Assembly (NCBI GenBank): GCA_050299855.1
Contig: JBNKWQ010000030.1
Span: forward strand, 152,060-216,059
Origin: Hahella sp050299855
GTDB taxonomy: Bacteria; Pseudomonadota; Gammaproteobacteria; Pseudomonadales; Oleiphilaceae
Length of the DNA stretch: 64,000 bases
Reading direction: 5' to 3'
Made by a program: the position numbers and the translations under genes. The notes beneath the pieces were generated by a model. The model made no database searches. It saw only the letters and a list, made by a program, of their open reading frames with translations, and was not told the DNA's origin. This document shows, in pieces, positions 55,341 through 63,398 of the stretch. Every line of letters begins with the position of its first letter. Position 1 is the first letter of the stretch.

Positions 55341-56841
55341 GACCAGCGATGAATCCCCCGACAACCTCCTGCTAAAAAGAGTCCGCAGATGGGTGGAGGA
55401 TTATCAACCGGATATCCGTACCCGGGAACGGGGCACGCTAATTTCCGTGGGTGATGGTGTTGCCTGGATCAAAGGCCTGCCATCGGCGCGGATGGAAGAA
55501 CTTCTGGACTTTGAGGACGGCAGTCTGGGCATGGTGTTCGATCTTTGTGAGGATCAGGTCGGTGCCATTATTCTGCAACAGACAGGTGCTCTGGTGGCCG
55601 GCCAGGAAGTACATCGCACCCGGCGACCACTGGGATTGCTTGCCCATGATCGCCTGTTGGGTTGCGTCATTGACCCTATTGGCCGCCCCCTGGACGGCAA
55701 GTCTGCGGTGACTGAGGGTTCCTGGCTGCCCCTCAATCTGCCCACCCCAGCCATCATCGAGCGGGATTTTGTACACGAACCGCTGTACACCGGTATCCGT
55801 ATGGTCGATGCCATGATTCCTATCGGACGTGGTCAGCGGCAACTGATTATCGGCGATGAAGGTCTTGGTCGTACTTCAATTGCACTGAATACCGTGCTCA
55901 ACCAGCGTGATAAAAACGTCCGCTGCGTCTATGTACTGATCGGCCAGAAGCGATCAGCGGCAGTCAATGTCATGCAAGTGCTGCAACGTCATAATTCCCA
56001 AAGTTATACGACGCTGATAGTCGCCGAGGCAGGCTCACCTCCCGGGCTACAATATCTGGCCCCTTTCGCAGGTTCCGCACTGGCGGCTCACTGGATGCGC
56101 CAGGGACACCATGTGCTGGTAGTGTACGACGACCTTTCCAGCCACGCCCGCAGTTACCGGGAGCTGTCTTTATTATTGCGGCGACCACCGGGACGTGAGG
56201 CCTACCCCGGCGATGTCTTCTCAGTGCATGCCCGACTCCTGGAACAGGCTACTTGCCTGTCCCCTGAGCAGGGTGGCGGCAGTCTTACCGCCTTACCTAT
56301 CGCAGAAACGCAACAGGGTGAGATTGCGGCCTACATACCCACCAACCTGATCTCGATTACTGACGGACAGATCTATCTGGATCGTAACCTGTTTGCCGCC
56401 GGCATTCGCCCTGCCATCGATGTCGGTCGATCAGTCTCCCGTATCGGCGGTAAGGCCCAGCATCCCGCCATCAAGCACGAAGCCGGACGCATGAAACTGG
56501 ATTATTCCCGCTTCCTGGAACTGGAGATCTTTACCCGCTTCGGCGCAAAACTGGACCCGGCCATGCAGGCCATTATCCAGCGTGGACAGTTGCTGAGGGA
56601 GCTATTGAAACAGGACCGCTTTGAACGTTTCTCACCAACGCAGGAGCTGGCTTGGATGATCGGTTACAACGAAGGACTTTGGGACAATTACCCCCCGAGC
56701 CTGATTCCAGAAATGCTGGCCCGCATTCATAGCAGGCTGGACCCGTCACTATTCCTAGATTCTCCCCGCAGCCAATGGCTCGACCACTTAAAGGCCTTAA
56801 GCCCCTCTCCCGCGGCAGGAGCCCATGACCAGCCAGCATAA
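55333..56841 (+). CDS. atpA: N-ATPase subunit alpha
   Basis: A 502-residue non-catalytic alpha subunit. The P-loop reads GDEGLGRTS (174-182), with Arg180 in place of the invariant Lys of GDRQTGKT. The Arg finger region VGRSVSRIGGKAQ, IPTNLISITDGQIYL and the C-terminal bundle are all recognisable. The true start is the ATG at 55333, overlapping atpF. Non-catalytic sites need not hydrolyse ATP, so the Lys-to-Arg change may be tolerated but is unusual. Confidence 0.93.
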   Translation: MSETSDESPDNLLLKRVRRWVEDYQPDIRTRERGTLISVGDGVAWIKGLPSARMEELLDFEDGSLGMVFDLCEDQVGAIILQQTGALVAGQEVHRTRRPLGLLAHDRLLGCVIDPIGRPLDGKSAVTEGSWLPLNLPTPAIIERDFVHEPLYTGIRMVDAMIPIGRGQRQLIIGDEGLGRTSIALNTVLNQRDKNVRCVYVLIGQKRSAAVNVMQVLQRHNSQSYTTLIVAEAGSPPGLQYLAPFAGSALAAHWMRQGHHVLVVYDDLSSHARSYRELSLLLRRPPGREAYPGDVFSVHARLLEQATCLSPEQGGGSLTALPIAETQQGEIAAYIPTNLISITDGQIYLDRNLFAAGIRPAIDVGRSVSRIGGKAQHPAIKHEAGRMKLDYSRFLELEIFTRFGAKLDPAMQAIIQRGQLLRELLKQDRFERFSPTQELAWMIGYNEGLWDNYPPSLIPEMLARIHSRLDPSLFLDSPRSQWLDHLKALSPSPAAGAHDQPA

Positions 56842-57628
56842 TCTCAATACAAAACGGGAACTTTACGGCACCCTAAACAAAATTCTGGGCGCGCTTAAAG
56901 CTCTGGCCTACGCAGAGACACAGAAACTGCAGCGCCAAATTGGACCGCAGCATGAGGTGACTGAACGCATGCGCACCGCAGTCAGCCGCCTGCTGGGCTT
57001 GAACACAGGGTCTGGACCAAACCTAAGACCAATCATTGTTATCGGCACCGAACGAGGCTTCTGTGGTGATATCAATCAACGACTGACAGAAACCATGAAA
57101 AGCCTGGGCAATGGACAGCACTGCGCCTGGATACTGGTGGGAGACCGCCTGCGACAAGCTGCCGGTGACCTGCCCGACGTAACTGCCCAAATTTCCGGTG
57201 CCTCCATTGCTGAAGACGTGGAACCCGTAGCTGAACAACTGATGAGCGTATTGCGGGATATCGACGAGCAATCCCCTCTACTGGCGACGGAAATACTCTA
57301 CCTTCAGGACCAGGACAATCCCCTCGTCCACTACCCCCTGTTTCCAGAACCGCAAACGACAGGAGAAATCGCAGGCCCCACACCATTACACTATCGCCCC
57401 CCAACCGAGCTGCTGCAGGAGCTGATTCCGCTGTACCTCTTTACCGTCTTGCAGTCCTGCCTTAAGGAATCCTTGCTGAACGAAAACCGCAAGCGGCTGA
57501 GCCACTTGGAAAACGCTACCCGCCATCTGGAAGAACGTTTGGGCGCCCTGGCCCTGAAAAGTAATATGCTGCGTCAGGAAAAAATTATTGAGGATATTGA
57601 AGCTCTGCTCTATGTCACTTCCAATTGA
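56825..57628 (+). CDS. atpG: N-ATPase subunit gamma
   Basis: A 267-residue central-shaft gamma subunit. It has the N-terminal coiled coil, the TERGFCGDINQRL segment (Rossmann-like lobe, resembling SDRGLCGGLN), and the C-terminal helix SEENATRHLEERLGALALK. Overlaps atpA by 17 bases. It ends the operon, 10 bases before the convergent hemolysin-III gene; no terminator is visible. Confidence 0.9.
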   Translation: MTSQHNLNTKRELYGTLNKILGALKALAYAETQKLQRQIGPQHEVTERMRTAVSRLLGLNTGSGPNLRPIIVIGTERGFCGDINQRLTETMKSLGNGQHCAWILVGDRLRQAAGDLPDVTAQISGASIAEDVEPVAEQLMSVLRDIDEQSPLLATEILYLQDQDNPLVHYPLFPEPQTTGEIAGPTPLHYRPPTELLQELIPLYLFTVLQSCLKESLLNENRKRLSHLENATRHLEERLGALALKSNMLRQEKIIEDIEALLYVTSN

Positions 57629-57638
57629 ACAACCAGCG

Positions 57639-58283
57639 CTATTCCAGCACCCCGGAAAATACCGCGATGTAGTGACAGGTACTGCCGCCAAACACAAACA
57701 AATGCCAGATAGCATGCAGAAAGGGATGTCTGTCCAATACAAAAAAGATCACACCGATGGAATATGACAGGCCTCCAGCCACAATCATGGATAGGGTAAA
57801 AGACGTGGAATGCATCTCCAACTGCCCCCAGGCAGTAAGGATCATCCATCCCATAATCAGATAATTGAACAGGTGGGCACGTTCATAGCGCTGGCGATAA
57901 AGAACCTTAAGCGTAATCCCGGTCAGGGCCAGGCCCCAGATCACCACAAACAAACTCCATCCCCAGGGCCCACGGAGATTGACCAGCAGGAAGGGTGTGT
58001 AGGTTCCGGCGATCAACAGATAAATCGAACAATGATCAAAGACGTTCAATATAACTTTGGCACCGGCATGCTGGATGCCGTGATACAGCGTCGAAGCCAG
58101 ATAAAGCATGAACAGGCAGCCGCCATAAATGGAGACGCTGACGATCTTCCACGGGTCTCCTTCCAGGCTTGCCAGGGTAATTAATAAGGTTGACGCGGAC
58201 ACCGCCATCAACAGGCCAATGCCGTGGGTGACGGCATTGATCAGCTCTTCTGCCAGTGTCTGTTCCCGTACCGATAATTTCAC
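57639..58283 (-). CDS. trhA: Hemolysin III / PAQR family membrane protein
   Basis: A 214-residue seven-helix protein of the HlyIII/TrhA (PAQR) family, tied to membrane energetics and lipid homeostasis. Zn-site residues are seen in NAVTHGIG, ASTLYHGI, NVFDHCSIYLLIAGTYTP and the last helix HAIWHLFVFGGSTCHY. I chose GTG 58283, which has GGGAG seven bases upstream; a GTG at 58358 would add 25 residues that do not resemble the family. Confidence 0.88.
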   Translation of the reverse strand: MKLSVREQTLAEELINAVTHGIGLLMAVSASTLLITLASLEGDPWKIVSVSIYGGCLFMLYLASTLYHGIQHAGAKVILNVFDHCSIYLLIAGTYTPFLLVNLRGPWGWSLFVVIWGLALTGITLKVLYRQRYERAHLFNYLIMGWMILTAWGQLEMHSTSFTLSMIVAGGLSYSIGVIFFVLDRHPFLHAIWHLFVFGGSTCHYIAVFSGVLE

Positions 58284-58662
58284 GCCTACTCCCAAATTGT
58301 GGCTAAAGCTCCACCCGTACGACTGTCGCAAGCTCCCTTCTGAATGATGAAAGGACACTGACTATAGAGTGAGAAATTCAGAGCATGACACGACTGAATC
58401 GGTTACACCACGGCATGACAGAAACTTTAACTCTTTAAAACTGCATCGCAATTGTGATTTGATGTTCCCCAATAGACAGCGTCGCCGACCGGGTGCCTGA
58501 ACAGGGTAAGCAAGCTCGGTTAAATTTCTGTGACCTTGATTAGTTGGGTATTCTACCGGCCTTGTCCATCAGGCGGCCAAAACACTATGAACAAAGAGCG
58601 GCGGTCAATCACATAGTTATCAGCTACATAGTTATCAGCCACATAGCTATCAGGGAGCTTCG
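58284..58662. other. Divergent gap trhA / split spermidine-synthase-like pair
   Basis: 379 bases. The only structure I see is a triple 15-bp repeat at 58611-58655, directly before the ribosome site GGGAG of the next gene. Outward promoters for both neighbours must lie here but are not obvious. Confidence 0.45.
58611..58655. repeat. Three 15-bp tandem repeats at a gene start
   Basis: ACATAGTTATCAGCT (58611-58625), ACATAGTTATCAGCC (58626-58640) and ACATAGCTATCAGGG (58641-58655). The third copy's GGG begins the ribosome site of the gene starting at 58663, so copy-number change would alter the leader but not that site. Confidence 0.85.
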
Positions 58663-59262
58663 ATGCGGCAATACCTAGTCTTACCTATGGCCTTTACCGG
58701 CGGATTTTCCATTATGTGTTTCGAGCTGCTTGGCGGCAGACTGCTGGCACCCTATTTCGGCAGCAGTGTTTATGTTTGGGGGAGTATTATCACCGTCTTC
58801 ATGCTGGCGCTCTCTGCCGGCTACCTGTTAGGCGGCAAGTATTCCCTTTTCCGACCCAGCCTGACCCGCTATTCACTCCTTTTCATTCTCTCTGCCGCTT
58901 GCATGCTGCCCACCATCTTTTTTTCCGAGGCCATCATGAATCTGGTCTTCACCTACATTGAAGACCCCCGCTACGGTTCCCTGATTGCATCCATCCTCTT
59001 GTTCCTGTTACCGACTTCAGTGATGGGAATGATCGCCCCTTACTCTGTCAGAATCCTCACACAATCAACCCACTCCAGTGGCCATACCGCAGGCTTCCTG
59101 TATTTTATTTCCACCATCGGTAGCGCCCTGGGTACCATCCTGACCTCATTCTATTGGGTGTTATGGATGGAAATAGACGGCATTCTCTGGTCAATTGTCG
59201 CCATTATGTCCGCAGGCGGTGGTGCTGGTTTGGTGTTTTCGCAAAAGAGTCAGGCATCATGA
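58663..59262 (+). CDS. Membrane half of a fused-MFS/spermidine-synthase-like protein
   Basis: A 199-residue protein with about six membrane helices. CFELLGGRLLAPYFGSSVYVWGSII and LLGGKYS are typical of the integral-membrane module that precedes spermidine-synthase-like domains in fused proteins. Here it is a separate gene whose stop overlaps the next start (ATGA), so both halves are made together. Substrate unknown. Confidence 0.8.
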   Translation: MRQYLVLPMAFTGGFSIMCFELLGGRLLAPYFGSSVYVWGSIITVFMLALSAGYLLGGKYSLFRPSLTRYSLLFILSAACMLPTIFFSEAIMNLVFTYIEDPRYGSLIASILLFLLPTSVMGMIAPYSVRILTQSTHSSGHTAGFLYFISTIGSALGTILTSFYWVLWMEIDGILWSIVAIMSAGGGAGLVFSQKSQAS

Positions 59263-60170
59263 AACAGGTTCACCGCAAACTGATTTTCAGTCTTGGTCTT
59301 TTGATGATTCTCCCCTTTGTTCAGATAAAAAACATCCAGGCCGAAACTATTCACAGGGAACGATCGCTATATCGCAATATTGTCATCGTCGAAGAAAATG
59401 GGGTGCGCTGTATGCGCTTTGAAACCCGCAAAGGAGGGATACATAACCAGGCCTGTATGGATTTAAACGCCCCAGAAAAGCTGGTATTTGAATACACCCA
59501 CTCCATCATGGCAGCACTGTTTTTGCAGGACCACCCCAAGTCAGTACTGGTTATAGGTTTAGGGGGAGGTTTGCTGCCCCGTGCGTTACACCAGATACTC
59601 CCAACCACTGTCGTAACCTCCGTTGAAATTGATCCGGCAGTGGTCAAACTCGCCAAACAATACTTTCTATATCAAGAAAATGAGCAGATCCAAACCGTTG
59701 TTCAGGACGGACGTGTTTTTATCAAGCGCGCCGGAATAAAAGGAAAGCAATTCGATTGGATTATTCTCGACGCCTTCACTGGCGACTATATTCCCGAGCA
59801 TCTGATGACCCAGGAGTTTCTACAGGAAGTGAAAGCCATACTGAATCCGGATGGCGTGGTTACCGCCAATACTTTTAGTAGTAGCCGCCTCTATGACTAT
59901 GAATCAGCCACCTACCATTCGGTCTTCGGTGAGTTTTTCAATCTCAGATCCCCACATAAGGGCAACCGCGTCATTATCGGCTGTCGTTGCAATATTGGAC
60001 AGGCAGAAGGGCGTCTTGGTGCATCTGCTGAGCGCTGGAAAGTCGCTTTCAAACCTTTTGCTCTGAACACCTATCAACTGGTGAAATTGTTTTCCCGTAA
60101 AGTCGACTGGAAAAAGGACTCCCCAGTGCTGACAGACCAGTTCTCCCCCGCCAATCTGCTGAATCAGTAG
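59259..60170 (+). CDS. Spermidine synthase-like methyl/aminopropyltransferase-fold protein
   Basis: A 303-residue protein with a signal-anchor N-terminus (about 8-25) and a spermidine-synthase fold: HPKSVLVIGLGGGLLPRALH, VTSVEIDPAVVKLAKQYF and WIILDAFTGDYIPEHLMT. The pattern (D in VEIDP and DAFTGD) resembles spermidine synthases, but true polyamine-binding residues are not assured. Its start at 59259 overlaps the preceding gene. It probably acts on a periplasmic-side or membrane-linked substrate with its partner. Confidence 0.82.
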   Translation: MKQVHRKLIFSLGLLMILPFVQIKNIQAETIHRERSLYRNIVIVEENGVRCMRFETRKGGIHNQACMDLNAPEKLVFEYTHSIMAALFLQDHPKSVLVIGLGGGLLPRALHQILPTTVVTSVEIDPAVVKLAKQYFLYQENEQIQTVVQDGRVFIKRAGIKGKQFDWIILDAFTGDYIPEHLMTQEFLQEVKAILNPDGVVTANTFSSSRLYDYESATYHSVFGEFFNLRSPHKGNRVIIGCRCNIGQAEGRLGASAERWKVAFKPFALNTYQLVKLFSRKVDWKKDSPVLTDQFSPANLLNQ

Positions 60171-60261
60171 TATTACGGAAAGCCACGGAGTTCCGCCTGA
60201 GGTACAACTGGCAACTCATAATCTACTACCTCCTTAAAATGACGAATAAGGTGAACAAACA

Positions 60262-60387
60262 ATGATCGATTTCCGCAGCGATACCGTGACCCGCCCCACT
60301 CAGGAAATGCGAGAAGCCATGGCTCGTGCGGAAGTGGGTGATGATGTTTACGGAGACGACCCCAGCGTCAACGCGTTGCAGGATTGA
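60262..60387 (+). pseudogene. ltaE: Truncated low-specificity L-threonine aldolase
   Basis: The first 41 codons of threonine aldolase, IDFRSDTVTRPTQEMREAM and VGDDVYGDDPSVNALQD, then a stop (TGA) where the family continues for about 300 more residues. The ATG at 60262 and the reading frame are intact up to the break at about 60385. The rest of the gene is not in the window. I infer that an insertion or deletion joined foreign DNA here. Confidence 0.85.
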
Positions 60388-60421
60388 ATTTGTGGATCTG
60401 ACTCCAAATTCTTATCAATAG

Positions 60422-61369
60422 CTAGACACTTTGATGCAGAGTCCTGTTAACGATAGCTGCACAGGCAGAGATAGCACTAGCGACACAAGGTGCGCTTTCT
60501 TTGGAGTATCCACCGCCGCCGAGCACTACTGTCGGGATGCTTCGATCTTTCAGTGCTTGAATCGTCAGCTTTTCACGTTCGACCACATCGTCTATAGACA
60601 GCCCTAGCCCTCCCAGTTTGTCACACTTCAGAGTATCGGTACCGGCAACAACAAACGCCAATCGGAAATCACCATTTAGCTTTGACAACGCTTCGCCGTA
60701 CTTATTCAAATAAACACTTCCCTCAGTTCCCGGCGGGAGCGGCACCGGAATATCAACTCGATCTCTGGTGTATCCGGTGGTTGGGTAAATTCCAGCGTTG
60801 TAGATATCCAAAATCGATACTTGGCGATTATCCATAAATGTGTATGCGTTCCCATTGCCATGATGAGCGTCGGTATCAATGATAAGAATTTTATCTTCCG
60901 GAGAGAGGATTCCTTCTTTTGTTAGCTGTTGATGGCAAATACCAATGTCATTGTAGATGCAGAAGCCTTCCATATTTTGCTGCATGGCATGGTGATACCC
61001 TCCTGATACATTCCAATAAACACCACCATTCATTAAAGCTTCGCGGGTGCCCAAAATCGTACCGGCAACCCCCCATCGCATAGGCGTAAGAATCTTGTGG
61101 TCCAGGTAGGAAAAACTTACAAATGGAATGCGGGGAATTTCCAGCGCTTTAAATATACCGTTCCTATTCCGTACTCGATGGCGCATGATGCTGGAAAGAA
61201 ACTCATCGACTTCATCCATGCTGACGGGAGCAAAGGGTTCAATAAATTCGATCTCGTCATTGTCTTTCAGGCTATCGTAAATAGAGCGGAATTTGGTTCC
61301 ATCAAAAGGGTGCAGATAATTCAATAGTCCTAAGTCAATATTATAATGCCTGCTATAGAGAACCTTCAT
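60422..61369 (-). CDS. Histone deacetylase-like zinc hydrolase
   Basis: A 315-residue class IV-like (HDAC11-type) deacetylase. Catalytic residues look intact: GGYHHA (His126, His127), DTDAHHGNGNA (Asp167 and His169 bind zinc), AGTDTLKCDKLGGLGLS (Asp245, third zinc ligand) and GGGGYS (Tyr288). Length is complete. It starts two bases after the papain-like gene and so is translated with it. Bacterial relatives act on acetylated polyamines or acyl groups; the substrate here is unknown. It lies in the foreign block after truncated ltaE. Confidence 0.88.
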   Translation of the reverse strand: MKVLYSRHYNIDLGLLNYLHPFDGTKFRSIYDSLKDNDEIEFIEPFAPVSMDEVDEFLSSIMRHRVRNRNGIFKALEIPRIPFVSFSYLDHKILTPMRWGVAGTILGTREALMNGGVYWNVSGGYHHAMQQNMEGFCIYNDIGICHQQLTKEGILSPEDKILIIDTDAHHGNGNAYTFMDNRQVSILDIYNAGIYPTTGYTRDRVDIPVPLPPGTEGSVYLNKYGEALSKLNGDFRLAFVVAGTDTLKCDKLGGLGLSIDDVVEREKLTIQALKDRSIPTVVLGGGGYSKESAPCVASAISACAAIVNRTLHQSV

Positions 61370-61371
61370 TC

Positions 61372-61836
61372 CTACCCCTCGGTTTGTGCGGCCAATTCCC
61401 TGGCGTAACGTAATATTTCATAAGGGGTCCAAATCCCTCGTCCAAGAACCTTACCAAGTTTGCTATAGTTTTGTGCAGATGGATGAAAACTAGGTTCTTT
61501 ATTACAGGCTACTTTCAAACACTCAGCAATCACATGGGAACAATTGTATCTTGCAAGCTGATAACGCGGAGTATTGGATATTAGATCTGCAACAAAGCGA
61601 GAGAGCTTCTCCTCATCGATACGAGGGATGGTGACGGTGATTGGCTGGCGGCCTCCCTCAGAACGGATATCCTCTCGTAAAGCCGACATAAAATGGCCTG
61701 GATGACTCCGTTTAATCTTCAAATCTTTTTTACCTGCGGCATCCTCTGGCCAGAAGCTGACATAGTTGGTTCCAAAAGAAAGTGAAGCATGACCGACCAT
61801 ATTGCCGTGAGGCAACCAAACATGGACATTTAACAA
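61372..61836 (-). CDS. Putative permuted papain-like (NlpC/LRAT-type) protein
   Basis: A 154-residue protein of no family I can name surely. It has GHASLSFGTNYVSFWP at the N-terminus (His16) and RYNCSHVIAECL later (Cys99), the His-before-Cys order of circularly permuted papain-like folds (NlpC/P60, LRAT, YiiX), which act as peptidases, acyltransferases or effectors. It has no signal peptide. The start is a TTG with a near-perfect AAGGAG six bases upstream, no ATG being in frame nearby. It forms a tight operon with the deacetylase gene. Confidence 0.6.
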   Translation of the reverse strand: MLNVHVWLPHGNMVGHASLSFGTNYVSFWPEDAAGKKDLKIKRSHPGHFMSALREDIRSEGGRQPITVTIPRIDEEKLSRFVADLISNTPRYQLARYNCSHVIAECLKVACNKEPSFHPSAQNYSKLGKVLGRGIWTPYEILRYARELAAQTEG

Positions 61837-62193
61837 AGTAATCTCCTTATTACCTGTGTGTGCATAGTTCCTAGTAGAGCCTTAACGCACTAAAGTACAG
61901 GATGGTGCGTTAAACTTTCAGGGGAGTCAATCATAGAGACCGGTCTGCTACATTAGTCGGGGATGCTGCAGCAGATTGAAGATCTAGTTAGCCAAAATTC
62001 AGCGGACCTAATGGATAATACATCTTTTCAGATAATCCCGTGACCAACTTCACCAGGAGAAAACTTAAATATCAGGTTAATAAGAACCTCTCGGCTCATG
62101 GCGAAGGCCATGTTGTCGGTGCTGTGCGGAATGTTGGGGGAACCTCAGACTGACCCTATTTGTTCACTTTACTCTCTTTGGAACAAATCAACT
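61837..62193. other. Gap between orphan immunity gene and papain-like gene
   Basis: 357 bases. It holds a perfect 9-bp inverted repeat (TTAACGCAC 61882-61890, GTGCGTTAA 61905-61913, 14-base loop), a likely operator or promoter element 46 bases upstream of the papain-like gene. A 37-codon plus-strand frame at 62040-62153 (GTG start, ending VRNVGGTSD) looks faintly protein-like, but I cannot identify it. Confidence 0.45.
61882..61913. repeat. 9-bp inverted repeat upstream of the papain-like gene
   Basis: TTAACGCAC (61882-61890) and GTGCGTTAA (61905-61913), perfect, 14-base loop. It lies in the likely promoter of the leftward papain-like/deacetylase operon. Confidence 0.6.
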
Positions 62194-62622
62194 TCAAATC
62201 TTAAACCCAGCAAACTCTGATTCCAAAATCCGCGTTAGTTGAACAGGCGGGACATCCATTCCCCGCACAAATTCGAATACCGGCTCAGTGAAGTAGAAAA
62301 AGTCATTCTCATCTTCATCCAGCAAGGCACAAAACAGCAACCTGTTTAACATTCCCCTCCGCATCATACTTGTATTTCCAACGTCTTTGTCCATCTCTTT
62401 CCGACTTAAGCTCCTAAGCTCGTCAAAGCCGATATCGGTAAATTTTTCTCCAAGCAATTGCTTTTGCCGTTCCAACACAACGTTCAATTCTACCGAAGAC
62501 AGCTCGCTCTTAAATAACAGGAGGAGCTGGATATAGACAAGTAGAAATGGAGCCATATCACTCAACTTCCAATACTTTTCCAAAAATGCGCCAAAGCGCT
62601 TTCCTATAACATCTAAATTCAT
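62194..62622 (-). CDS. Candidate orphan immunity protein
   Basis: A 142-residue soluble, helical, acidic protein that I do not recognise. Its ATG follows the stop of the deaminase-toxin remnant by six bases, the classic place of the cognate immunity gene in Rhs/CDI orphan modules. I infer immunity to that deaminase from position alone. Confidence 0.5.
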   Translation of the reverse strand: MNLDVIGKRFGAFLEKYWKLSDMAPFLLVYIQLLLLFKSELSSVELNVVLERQKQLLGEKFTDIGFDELRSLSRKEMDKDVGNTSMMRRGMLNRLLFCALLDEDENDFFYFTEPVFEFVRGMDVPPVQLTRILESEFAGFKI

Positions 62623-62628
62623 TTCTTC

Positions 62629-62963
62629 TTACTCTATTCCTAGACTCTTCAATACTTCACGACAGGTTGAGCACGCAGGTAACTCCCTTCCCGATTTATT
62701 TAATTTGACTGGTCCCATTGTGCCCCTCGAACGTCATCACCAGCATTTAAAGCCCTATTTATCGCGTCGATTTCACAACAATGGCCATGTGTGCGCGAAG
62801 GTTTTTGAACACTATCTAACGCTTGCTGGGTCTGCGAGTTCATCGGTGCCCTTGGGGTACCTCCGGTGGCTGAAGAACCGGTACTATTGCCATGGTAAGT
62901 ATTTCCACTAACTGTCTTAAATTCTACTCTAGCTCCTTCAGCTCCACTCTTTCTAACATCAAA
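62629..62963 (-). pseudogene. Orphan Rhs C-terminal deaminase toxin, frameshifted
   Basis: Reading the minus strand from 62963 gives VRKSGAEGARVEFKTVSG, then a cytidine-deaminase-like HGHCCEIDAI (CxE zinc motif) and GDDVRG. The frame then ends at TAA soon after a run of four G (62723-62726 in plus coordinates), while a second frame continues with LNKSGRELPACSTC and REVLKSLGIE to a stop at 62629. PACSTC supplies the missing CxxC zinc motif, so one lost G splits a YwqJ/BURPS-like deaminase domain. No start codon or Rhs core precedes it: it is a displaced toxin tip. Confidence 0.75.
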
Positions 62964-63398
62964 TTATGCCTTTCTTAGACACTCCTCTACTTCTTGATCA
63001 CCATCACCTATTAGAGCAAGCAATCCACCAACCTCGACCTCTGAAATCTCGGTTCCATGAACAAAATAGTTCACCGCATCTTCAACGGACTCATCATCAT
63101 GGTACGTTGTAATAATTTCTGATGCTGCGCTAATGTTACGCTCTTCATCATACTCATAGATTATTTCATCAATCTCGTCATGCAGGCTCTCGGAATAGTC
63201 ACCAATACAAACAAAAGTCTTGGCCCCCTTGGCCAACAGCAATTTAATCAAATCAGAAAGCCCCCCGGTTTTGACCGCTTCGATACTCCAAGCGGTCATC
63301 AACACGACAAATGGAATCCAGCTTGTTTCCAGCTCCTTGGCTGCGGATTCAATGCCTGTCAAAAGCAAAGGACGACCATTTGAACAGTTCTTCATCAT
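62964..63398 (-). CDS. Candidate immunity protein for the Rhs toxin
   Basis: A 144-residue soluble acidic protein with TFVCIGDYSESLHDEIDEII and a C-terminal helix, of no family I can name with confidence. Its ATG overlaps the Rhs stop by four bases, the normal position for the matching immunity gene. It is named immunity by location and size only. Confidence 0.6.
   Translation of the reverse strand: MMKNCSNGRPLLLTGIESAAKELETSWIPFVVLMTAWSIEAVKTGGLSDLIKLLLAKGAKTFVCIGDYSESLHDEIDEIIYEYDEERNISAASEIITTYHDDESVEDAVNYFVHGTEISEVEVGGLLALIGDGDQEVEECLRKA

Noticed and set aside
51434..57628. Ordinary F-type ATP synthase operon
   Set aside because: Gene order begins with beta and epsilon, includes AtpQ and lacks a separate delta gene, which fits the N-ATPase instead.
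60422..61369. Acetoin utilisation protein AcuC
   Set aside because: No acetoin genes are present and the motifs resemble HDAC11-type enzymes more; left as HDAC-like.
62705..62911. 68-codon plus-strand frame in the Rhs tail
   Set aside because: It is antisense to the deaminase-toxin remnant, which explains the sequence.
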